A stretch of 64,000 nucleotides of DNA, from contig NC_056420.1 of the NCBI RefSeq assembly GCF_905147365.1, positions 9,806,001-9,870,000 on the forward strand. Reading direction: 5' to 3'. Origin of the DNA: Aricia agestis. Its lineage: Eukaryota > Arthropoda > Insecta > Lepidoptera > Lycaenidae. Below, one piece after another: positions 12,203 to 21,281 of the stretch (its first letter is position 1; the number at the start of each line of letters is the position of its first letter). The translations under genes were made by a program, and so were the position numbers. The notes under the pieces are model-generated. The model made no database searches. It was not told the origin of the DNA and worked only from the letters and a program-made list of their open reading frames with translations.

Positions 12203-12938
12203 TGTTGGTGTAAATAAACTGTATACTAAATTGTCCTAATATGCGATACACTCTTATTATTGTATTAATTACACCTAAGATTTAGGAAAGGTCAACAATG
12301 AAGAAAATAGTTCACCCACGGACTGCCAAAACCTGTGACGTATTTGTGTAGTGTTGTCAGCACTCAGCAAACTGCAGCAAACGCATTAGTACGATGGCAA
12401 CTCGATTCAAAAAATCGATTTTAACGGTTGCATTTTAAAATTATTTTCTCTATGAGCTATTTACTTCATCCTTATTTCATGGATTTTACCACGGATTTAA
12501 GAAATATAAGAATCACCCTTTTTATGCTCGGTTCTCGAGAAAAGCTGCAAACTTTCTTTAAATACTTGTACATTAAGCGGAAATCATTATTAATCTTCTC
12601 ATAACATAATATTATTGTACCTACGGTAATAACGGTAATCGGTATATTGTCTAGGCGTCTATCCGTTAACGTACAGCGAAGTATAAATTATAAAAAGCTT
12701 GCTACTAGCATTGAGGTACTACCTATACACTAACACTGGAGAGAGCCTTATAAAGTCTGGCTAGCGAAAGATGAGACTGGCTTTTTATTCCAAAACTGAT
12801 TATGGTAACATTGTCATTAACGAATAACGTCAGTGTCACCTATAGCATCTGTTGTTTATGTGTCAAAGTGAAAAATATTTCTGTGGTTTACGTTTACGTG
12901 ATTTTCCAATTTAAACGTGACGAAAACTGCTTTTAGCT
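12203..12938. promoter_or_regulatory. Shared upstream region of ari-1 and a possible divergent transcript
   Basis: About 735 bp separate the ari-1 start codon from the first ATG of a possible plus-strand spliced transcript. It contains a repeat copy (12760-12850) matching 20040-20145 in inverse orientation. No TATA box or initiator can be assigned confidently. A divergent promoter is inferred from layout only. Confidence 0.3.
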
Positions 12939-13184
12939 ATGATTAGTAATTACGAACAAAAAAGAAGTGTAAAGGATGCCACTTTTAAACAAAAACAAGA
13001 TTGTTTACATGAAATACCCCAGTGCATTGGTAAGTACAGGTAAAGGATTTTCATACTTTCAATTACAATTAATTAAAATCAATATTATTTATCATGTAAT
13101 TGAATTTATTGTTTTGCAGGTAACATGAATGATGCAAAGGATTCAGTTATGCAAGTTAAAATATCAAGCATAAATAAATTATGA
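12939..13184 (+). CDS. Possible small spliced ORF (51 aa) divergent from ari-1
   Basis: The ATG at 12939 opens 30 codons, then a strong donor (G|GTAAGT at 13029/13030). An acceptor TTTTGCAG at 13112-13119 joins in frame to 13120-13184, which ends TGA. The predicted product starts MISNYEQKRSVKDATF and ends KISSINKL. The second exon could continue to a donor at 13252 (CCG|GTAAG) with an acceptor at 13333 (TTTTCAG), giving a second short ORF from ATG 13181 (starts MRYYVPRRVFKD, about 30 aa). No family is recognised. A mariner relic follows immediately, so this may be the surviving 5' end of a disrupted gene or a non-coding transcript. Confidence 0.3.
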
Positions 13185-13410
13185 GATATTATGTTCCAAG
13201 AAGAGTGTTTAAAGACAAAATCAGTTCCCTGATGACATTTCTTCTTAGACCGGTAAGACCCTAACGTTACAAAAAAATACCTGAAAGCAACCTTGTTATT
13301 GAATGCTAACTTTATTTATGAACATATTTTCAGATGTCAATGTTTGTACCCTAAAAAGAATTAAAAAAGAAGGCCACATAAATAACGGCGTGTGGTTACG
13401 GGAGTTTGAC

Positions 13411-13655
13411 TGGGAGGTGTTAATGCATCCGCCGTATAGTCCTTAGTTACTGACCTTGCACCTTCAGATTTCCACCTGTTTCAATCGCTGCAGGATTCCT
13501 TAGGCAGTGTCAGGTTGACATCACAAGAGGACTGCTAAAAACCACTTGTCGAAGTTTTTTCATCAGAAGTCCCAAATTTTAATAGCAATGGAATCGTGTC
13601 CCTACCAACAAGATGGCAAAAAGTTGTCAAACAAAATGACACCTATATATTTTAG
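13411..13655 (+). pseudogene. Mariner transposase C-terminal relic
   Basis: Read with one frameshift, the sequence contains WEVLMHPPYS then DLAPSDFHLFQSLQ and ends LPTRWQKVV...YIF-stop. This matches the D34D-end region of mariner-family transposases (HPPYSPDLAPSD signature). A stop and frameshift break the signature near 13442 and no N-terminal part is recognisable. The 3' flank to about 13720 is probably the element's tail. Inactive. Confidence 0.75.
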
Positions 13656-13659
13656 TCAA

Positions 13660-14036
13660 TTGTAAATAAACTTTATAAAAAAACCTTTAGAATGTTTATA
13701 TAAAATGCGAAAAAAATTCCGCAACCCTTTGATTTTCTGTGTTGTTTTTTCATCTCCCCTTAATCCTTAGTTTTTAATCAACTTGCAAGGGAGGGTTATT
13801 AGTTTCAGGCATGTACAAGTGTGTATTAAATAAACATATTTGAGTGTAATTAATACAATCTATGATGCTTGCGAGTAATAATATAATATAGGAAATTATT
13901 TAAATTAAATTATATTTAAACTTAGAAACAGTAGTGACAATTTAGTTTAAGAAAATGAAGATAATTGTTCGGTTAAATTATATTTTGTAATATATTTCAT
14001 GATGTACGTATATTAGTGATTGAAGTGTACGGTAAC
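13660..14036. other. AT-rich spacer, nothing recognised
   Basis: No ORF, hairpin or repeat assignment beyond the probable mariner tail at its left edge. The right end, ACGGTAAC (14029-14036), is the target duplication of the next element. Confidence 0.4.
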
Positions 14037-15475
14037 TAGAGATGGGCGATGGGTAAATACCCAATCTACCCACCTGGTTATTTACCGGGTAGATTGGGTA
14101 TTTACCGGGTAGATTGGGTAAATACCCAAAAATGGTGGGTATTTATAATTCAGCGTACGTTTTCACATATTTTTTTTTAGTAAATCCTTAGTAAAACCTC
14201 CATTAAATACTGCAAATTTGGTGACTAGCCCGTAACTGTTCGAATAAGCCCCTTTAAGTCTTAAACTAATGTATGTTTGCAATACAAAACCATGTTTTTC
14301 ATGAATTTCGGCCGCATGTCAAAGAGTAACGCTGTGTTTTTGAACTTTTTTCCTAAATTTTGGTTTTGTATGTGTGATATTAATATTCTTTAAAGTATAC
14401 TGCCTTTTAATGGTGATAAAGTTTTGGGAATTGAGTAAATCGTCTTAGTGGACGCCTTCATCGTTAAGGGAAACACGCGTGCGAAATTTCAAAACATTCA
14501 TCCCTCCTTTAGGCTAAACTTTGAAAAATTCTAAAATACATAGGTTCTCGTAATTCAATATTTGTTAGTAATTGTAGGCACTTAATACGAAATATTGTGT
14601 AATTGTGTCTAAGAAATTATAAGGTTCCACTAACTAACCTTGAGCCTATACTATTACAACCTCAAGGTATAAAACCTCTTTTAGGTAAGAATTTTGTGAA
14701 ATACAATTATAGTGGATGCCTACTTTATTAGAGGAACACGTGTGCAAAATCTTGTCTCCTATATAACCAGTACACAATGTCACGATGACCCACTGCAGGC
14801 CACGCCATTGCCCGCCACGCCTGAAAATCGTCCGCCATCATACACCATTACTCCGTTTACACAATGGCGATGGCTAGTAGTGGGCCAGTATGGTCAATTG
14901 TGAAGAGGCATCTTTACAGTCTTGACACCTATATATTATGTACATGCAAATTAATGTATTATGTAAATGAGTACTGTTTTTGTATAAACGCAACTAATGA
15001 TCAAATATAAAAAGTTCTTGGCCTGTGCGTTACTTAAAAGAAAAAAATTCCCTTTTAACCGTGGGAGAGCGATTCTTCGGTACGAATGGGTCGACTCCGA
15101 AAAAACCGGCGTGAAACAGCGCTTGCACTGTGTTTCCTTCAACACGCAAAAGAGAATGCCGATCTTATGACATGTCCTCATGTCGTCCAACTCGACCCTT
15201 TATGATGAGGGCGGAAACTGCCAACCGGTATGGTTGGTTATGGTAACGAAGTATGAGCGTCATGTCGGATATTCGGTTTTATCAGCGCTCAGTGCAAGTA
15301 GCTCCAGTGAGTGCTCCAGAGTTGGCTCCAGTCTTTACGCGTCTTTTTTGGCTCAACTATCCTACTCACATAGTTTCGGCTTCTTGAAAGACAGCTTTTT
15401 GAGAACCCGATACTTAAAAAATGTGACCGTTCCAATTCTTCCAACAGCAGATCAATCGCTATAACTTTCTCGAAG

Positions 15476-15900
15476 ATGATGGAGTCCATCATCAATAGCC
15501 AGCCCCTTCGACACTTGGACGCTCAGGGATTACTAAGGCTCGGCTCGGCTCTCTTGGCGTACCTAACTCATCGTTGGCTCAGGCGATTGAAACTATGGGT
15601 ATTAGCTGTCAGTTTGGATATATACAATTTCACTATTATCCAAGATTCCATACATCCAAGAAATAATGCAAGAGGGTCACAAGTTTCTTAGCAGTCGTAG
15701 TTGATGGTGAATGCTCTGATACTCTATCTGTTGACGCTGGTATCCCTCAGGGCTGTGTGCTATCGCCTACCCTATTCATACAGCATATCAATGACATGTT
15801 ACAGACCAACGGCATTCATTGCTATGCAGATGATAGTACAGATAATGTGATTTCTCGCATATTTCTCGGGGTGGAATGGGGTAGACGTAACTCAGTCTAA
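15476..15900 (+). pseudogene. Decayed non-LTR reverse-transcriptase fragment A
   Basis: Pieces in shifting frames include LAYLTHRW, LAVSLDI, then VDGECSDTLSVDAGIPQGCV, SPTLF, INDML and HCYADDS. These are RT motifs A, B (PQGCVLSP) and C (YADD). Stops and frameshifts interrupt it and the endonuclease half is missing. It is nested within the hAT-like element. Confidence 0.65.
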
Positions 15901-16169
15901 TTTAACCGCACCAAAACACAAGTCAGCGCGTTCACCACAAAAAAGTCACCAATGGTATATCCTCGTTTAAGGGAACCACTTTAACAATCTTCCCCAGCAT
16001 GAAAATTGGCGTAAACATTTCACCAAAAATACTAAAAGAGCTACCAGAAAGTAGAATCAAATATCTCACACAAATCCGCGTGTATTTAAAAAAAAATTGT
16101 CCCCCCGCAATGTAAAGTAGAGATTATAATATTAATCCCCAAACCCGGAAAAGATCCATAGGATGAAAA

Positions 16170-17110
16170 ATCTCACCGGCCTATAAGTCTTCTGCCAGTG
16201 CCCTCCAAGGTCTTAGAAATACTCTTCCTGAAACGCATGATGCCAGAAATCAGAGCGAGTAAACTGTTACCCGATCACCAATTCTGTTTTCGCCAAGCGC
16301 ATGGGACCGTGGAGCAGGTACACAGACTGGTAGAAGAAATTCAAAAAGCTTTTGAAAGCAAATCTTACTATTTTTCTAGACATATCACAGGCCTTTGATC
16401 GATTATGGCATCTTGGACTGTTGTATAAAGTTCGTAAAAAGCCACCCTTAAACTTCTACCTCTTTATAAACGCATACCTCAGCAATAGATATTTCTATGT
16501 TGAGTACGGAGATAGTGTCACATATCTCCATGAAATCGAAGCAGGAATGCCGCAAGGCAGTATATTGGGCCCTTATCTCTACCTTCTAAGCACATTAGAC
16601 CTTCCAAGTACTGATGAAGCTCTGACATATACATACGCAGATGACACAGCAATCCTCGCAGTAGACCAAACAGCCCATGAAGCATCGGCAAAATTGCAAA
16701 GAACCTTAAACGAAATATCATAATGGTTAAAAGATTGGAGGATAAAAGCCAACGAGAATAAATCTGTCCATGTAACTTTCACATTAAGTCACGAAACATG
16801 TCCAGAAGTAGAACTTAATCGGATAAAAATACCACAGTCAAACGATGTTAGATACCTAGGAATTTATCTCGACAGGCGATTAACATGGAGAACATATATA
16901 TGGAACAAAAGAAAGGCTTTAGACAAGCAGCTACGAAAGCTTTACTGGCTGATAAAATAAACTTATTTTGTATAAAAGCATACTCAAACCCATCTGGACC
17001 TATGGGATGCAGTTGTGGGGCACAACCTCCACATCAAACACAGAAATTCTACAACGATTCCAATCTAAAACCCTCGTATAATTGGAGCCCCATATTATGT
17101 TACGAATAGC
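16170..17110 (+). pseudogene. Decayed Jockey-like reverse-transcriptase fragment B
   Basis: Segments read RPISLLPVPSKVLE, HQFCFRQAHGTVEQVHRLVE, then in another frame FLDISQAFDRLWHLGL, GMPQGSILGPYLY and YTYADDTAILA, followed by DVRYLGIYLDRRLTW. This order is typical of Jockey-clade ORF2 RT. At least two frameshifts (near 16350 and 16720) destroy it. It is a different family from fragment A. Confidence 0.75.
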
Positions 17111-17659
17111 CAAATCTACAATGATCTAAAAATCAAGTAAGTATGTAAAAGAGAAAATTAAAAACTCCCTTCAAAACTAAATAAATAAAAGAATAAAATG
17201 ACATCCCAATATGTTGGCAAAAAAATTGATAAAAACTCTACCAAACCAAACATTCAAAAGATTATAAACATTCAAAAGACGAGCCCCACAAAATCTTCTG
17301 TAAATAAAGATAAATAGTAAATATATAGACGCATCAATGGATGCGTGCCATACAAAGAAGAAATTCAAAACGACTAGTTCAATATCTAGAAGTCAAATGG
17401 CTAGCAGAATGAGAAGTTAAAAAAATCAGAAGCAAATCAAAGCAAATCAGATTTTATATAAGATAGGACGTGTTATATGTATAAATAATAAAAAATTATA
17501 CCTACATATTTTTTTATATAATTTCTTTAACCAGGTACTTATACATTGTCTATTTTAAAAGTAATTTTCAAGGGTCTTCTAATATTTTTTCTAATTTTTT
17601 TTTTAAATATTTTAAAGGTTTTTCAAATATTTTAAATTATTAATAAAATAATAGAATGT

Positions 17660-18010
17660 AAATAAAAAAAATCGGCCAAGTGCGAGTCGGACTCGCGCAC
17701 GAAGGGTTCCGTACCATTATAGAGAAAAATTAGGACAAAATTTGTGTTTTTTGTATGGCAGCCCCTCTTAATTTTTTTATTTTATATTAATATTATTATT
17801 AAATATTAAAGTTAACATCCATCTAAAGACTGTGTAAAAATTCAAGTACCTACATTTTGCTATTATTGATAAGATAGCAGAAAAGGCCAAAAAAAACACG
17901 TTCGTTGTATGGTAGCCCCCCTTAAATATTAATTTTATTTTGCTTTTAGTATTTGTTTTAATAGTGGCAACGGATATACACAATCTGTGAAAATTTCAAC
18001 TCTCTAGCTA
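17660..18010. repeat. Interspersed repeat (AATCGGCCAAGTGCGAGTCG family)
   Basis: Contains AATCGGCCAAGTGCGAGTCG followed by GAAGGGTTCCGTACC. The same family lies in reverse at 48371-48815 (GGGTTCCGTACCC ... AAGTCCGACTCGCACTTG), and an eroded piece is at 2949-2998. This repeat is familiar from lepidopteran sequence; the class is not resolved. Confidence 0.5.
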
Positions 18011-18375
18011 TTACCGTTCTTGAGGCGGTTGTGACTTAAGTATTGAATTTTATCTACCCGCCCTTTTGGGTAGATACGGGTATTTACCGGGTACGTGAGG
18101 GTAAATACCGGGTAGATGGGTAAATACCCAGGTACGTGCCCATCTCTAACGGTAACTAATAAAGAAGAAGTTTTAATACTCCGACAAAAACATGCAAAAG
18201 TTTTCGTCAACAACAAAACACAATGAAATGTATTGCAAAGTAAAATTTAAGTAATTATCAACAATAAACTTATTCTTGAAATGAGTTATCCAAACTAAAA
18301 TATAATATTATTGTCATAAATAATCAAGTATCAAAACCAATGATATTCTATGTTACTTTAGAATAGTTGATCAAT

Positions 18376-19795
18376 GAGTTTCGCTCGCCTAAATTATTAG
18401 GAATTTTACGGAAATCGTATATTTTTTCGCAACAAAATAGCTTATCTCTCTGTGCCAAATAACATACAAAATTGCTTTAGTAGTTCGTGAGATAAACCCT
18501 TGCTAATAATTTTCCGTTTTAACCACATTTCCTCTGTTTCTTCGGTCCTATTAGTTTGCGTGATAAAATAGCCTATAGCCTTCTTTGATAAATGAGCTAT
18601 CTAACACTAAAATATTTTTTTAATCGGACCAATAGTTCCTGTGATTAGGTACCGTTTTCAATCAAAGTACAAATAAATATTTTTTAAATCGCTTGACAAA
18701 ATCGAATCTTGATCTAAATGACTATGAAAAGTACCAATGGGTCATAATAGGCTCATAATCATGGGATGCATATAACTTTCTAACGTTCATAAAGCAATGC
18801 AAAGGAGTTCTCTCAGCACCTTCCCAATCTATTCATGGTATACCTTCCCACGAAACCGAAGTCACCACATGTTTCCATATAAATTTTAAGGAGTTCCCTC
18901 GATTAGTCATGGCTCCCAGCATCAGATCACCACTTTTGTGAGTATAGTACCAAATTGAGATGACACTCTGTACGCCAAAAGAAAAATTTTGAAAATCGGT
19001 TCACAAACGGCGGAGTAATCGTTGAATATAAAAAAAAACGAACATAACACCTCCCCATTTTGAAAGTCAGTTAAAATTGTAGCCTATGTATTATTCTGAT
19101 GTATAAGCTATATTATATATTATTGTAAAGTTTCATTACGATACATTCAGTAGTTTTTGCGTTAAAGAGTAACAAACATCCATACATCCAAACAAACTTT
19201 CGCCTTTATAATTTTATAAAGTAATAAAGTATAAAGTAGGATTAATTATATTCTGTTCACTAAACAATGCTGGCATATCTTGTATGGCAAAAGCCCTTAA
19301 AATAAAGATTAAAAAAAATCTCTTTGTCGCGGCGGGACAGAAAACCGACAACAATCGGGGAACAACCGACAACATATGCGAATCGGATCTCTCACTCATG
19401 CTTCGCAGGAATTTCGCGGCGCCGCGGTGCCGCGGCGTCGCGCACGGTTCGCGCGCGAGTGGGGATGCGGTCGGGGAACCAGCCGCGAAGTGCGAAAAAT
19501 ATGCGAACCGGATCCACACTCACGTTTCGCGGAAATTCTGCGGCGTCATGCGCGGTTCGCGCGCGAGTGGGGATGGGGCCAGAGATCCGATAATCACGCA
19601 AACTAATAGGACCGAAGAAACAGAGGAAATGTGGTTAAAACGGAAAATTATTAGCAAGGGTTTATCTCACGAACTACTAAAGCAATTTTGTATGTTATTT
19701 GGCACAGATATAGAGTAGACTATGTGAAGAGAGATAAGCTATTTTGTTGCGAAAAAATGTACGATTTCCGTAAAATTCCTAATAATTTACGCGAG
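18376..19795. repeat. Large inverted repeat with ~210-bp arms around a GC-rich core
   Basis: The left arm 18376-18584 (CGCTCGCCTAAATTATTAGG ... TTTGCGTGAT) is inverted at 19588-19795 (ATCACGCAAACTAATAGG ... CCTAATAATTTACGCGAG). Between them lie a dispersed tail (18790-18960, related to 38595-38800) and a GC-rich core (19330-19590) in which CGGTTCGCGCGCGAGTGGGGA occurs twice. ORFs across the core have low complexity and no recognisable domain. This could be one large element or two oppositely oriented copies of one repeat. Confidence 0.55.
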
Positions 19796-19859
19796 CGAAG
19801 CCACGCGGGACATCTAGTTTATAATATAAAGTAAGATAAATACGGCTCAAGAGCGCAAA

Positions 19860-20145
19860 CTATAGTGCGTCAAGAAAGTGAAGAAATTAAATAGTGAAAA
19901 CATTGCGAACATGTCGCGAACTTTGCGAGTGTGGATCAGTAAATTTGGCAGAATGCGCGTCCCCGGCGCGACGCGCGCCGCGATCCCCGCCGCGGACCGC
20001 GGCGCGCTGTCGCGCGCGAGTGTGGATCGGCAGATATGCTATAAGTGACAATGACGTAAGTGACAGTGTTACCATAATCATTTTTGGAACAAAAAGCCAG
20101 TCTCATCTTTCGCTAGCCAGACTCTATCATCGTACCTATATTCAC
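19860..20145. repeat. Repeat with TATAGTGCGTCAAGAAAGTG terminus and GC-rich core
   Basis: It starts TATAGTGCGTCAAGAAAGTG; the same motif opens the elements at 48308 and near 47112. The core 19920-20030 is very GC-rich with CGCG-containing repeats. The 3' part (20040-20145) is the inverted counterpart of 12760-12850. No ORF is supported. Confidence 0.45.
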
Positions 20146-20181
20146 CATTATGCCACGCAAATGCCACTGCACTGGCAGAAT

Positions 20182-20368
20182 ATACTCCACTCGGGCTAAC
20201 TTGTCGCTAGCGGTCATTGACTCCCTCTCAAAAACTTGTCATTTTCCATATAAACCGCGATTGACAATGAAGTGTCAGATATTGTTTATCGTGGTTTTAT
20301 ATGGAAAATGACAAGTTTTTGACAGGGAGGCAATGACCGCTAGCGACAAGTTAGCCCGAGTGGAGTAT
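20182..20368. mobile_element. Long-hairpin MITE
   Basis: Arms of about 85 bp run inward from TACTCCACTCGGGCTAACTT (left) and AAGTTAGCCCGAGTGGAGTA (right), with few mismatches through GTCGCTAGCGGTCATTG and AACTTGTCATTTTCCATATA. It has a short loop and no ORF. Confidence 0.7.
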
Positions 20369-20402
20369 AGACAGAATATTGTGCCACTGGCATCAAAATC
20401 GA

Positions 20403-20450
20403 ATAATATTATTGTCGCGACTCGCGAGTCGCGACTCGCGAGTCGTGACT
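20403..20450. repeat. Short palindromic tandem repeat
   Basis: GACTCGCGAGTC is self-complementary and is repeated about three times in 45 bp. It stands out from AT-rich surroundings and has no assigned role. Confidence 0.5.
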
Positions 20451-21281
20451 CGATAAAACGGCGACATTAGCGACGTTTCTTAATTGAGTCTTAATTAATA
20501 TTTATACACAATAGGACCTTCAAACCTTCAAGAAGAAAGCGTATTCCCTCTTAAAAGGCCGGCAACGCACCTACAACTCTTCAGCCCCTCTATCATGAGC
20601 TCTTAAAGCCAGCCAGAATACTGACTGGCTCGCATTTTGGTACCATGACCTCTATTTTCCAGCCAGTCAGTGGTCACGTGACACAAAACTCACTTCTCCA
20701 TTGTTAACTGAGTAATAATTTCGTATCATTTGGTATCATCATAATTTTTAATGTGCTAGCTTTGTTGTGTACTTAGACAAGCTGCAAAATAATTGCTACT
20801 CACAAGTCTAAAACATTGTTATTGTTATTTATTTTGTTACATTGATTGTTAATTTGTAACAAACTTTATTATTATTTAAGAATTACAGTGAAGTGTGAAC
20901 TGTGAACATGTATCCTGTCAAATGTCAGCTGTCAATACCAATAGTTTGTGGCTGTCAAATTTGCTTATTTCTGTGGTTCTTCTTCTTCTTTGTTTCTTGT
21001 TCTTTTTTTTATGTTAAAAGAAAAAGTGATAAAGCCTTGTTTTCTTATAACGAATAATAGCAGGCAGCAGCAGCTACTATATTGAATTATATACAGATTT
21101 ATTGTTAATTTTGAAAATATTCTTTAAATTTATAAAATTGTGAAGTCGGTTGGTGTGTTACAAGTAATTATATAAGAAGAAATACATATACATATTTATA
21201 TTTTATTATTATATAGATAACGTTATTGTATATATTATATTTATATATAATATTATATTGTTATTTTTTTTTTTTTTATCA
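20451..21281. other. AT-rich stretch upstream of the LINE ORF
   Basis: No gene is recognised. It includes a retroposon fragment at 20540-20590 and a long T/A-rich run just before the LINE start codon. Part of it may be the 5' region of the LINE, but the element boundary cannot be placed. Confidence 0.3.

Larger units (their letters stand above)
14037..18148. mobile_element. hAT-like transposon with 8-bp target duplication and nested LINE debris
   Basis: The terminal inverted repeats are TAGAGATGGGC (14037) and GCCCATCTCTA (to 18148), flanked by identical 8-bp ACGGTAAC (14029-14036 and 18149-18156). Subterminal regions carry many GGGTAAATACCC and TTTACCGGGTAGAT units in both orientations. Length is 4112 bp. 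I could not find a hAT transposase; the interior instead contains decayed reverse-transcriptase pieces from two retrotransposon types and a retroposon fragment (15062-15145). It is best read as a non-autonomous hAT that served as a landing site. The superfamily call rests on the 8-bp duplication and TAG-type termini. Confidence 0.7.

Noticed and set aside
14712..14903. 63-codon ORF inside the hAT-like element considered as transposase
   Set aside because: No hAT dimerisation or DDE motif is visible, and the frame is short and bounded by stops.
19284..19718. 144-codon ORF in the GC-rich core
   Set aside because: It is produced by CG-rich repeats lacking stops; the other frames and the opposite strand are also open, and no domain is recognisable.
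20403..20450. CRISPR-like short repeats
   Set aside because: A simple palindromic tandem with no unique spacers, in a eukaryotic context.
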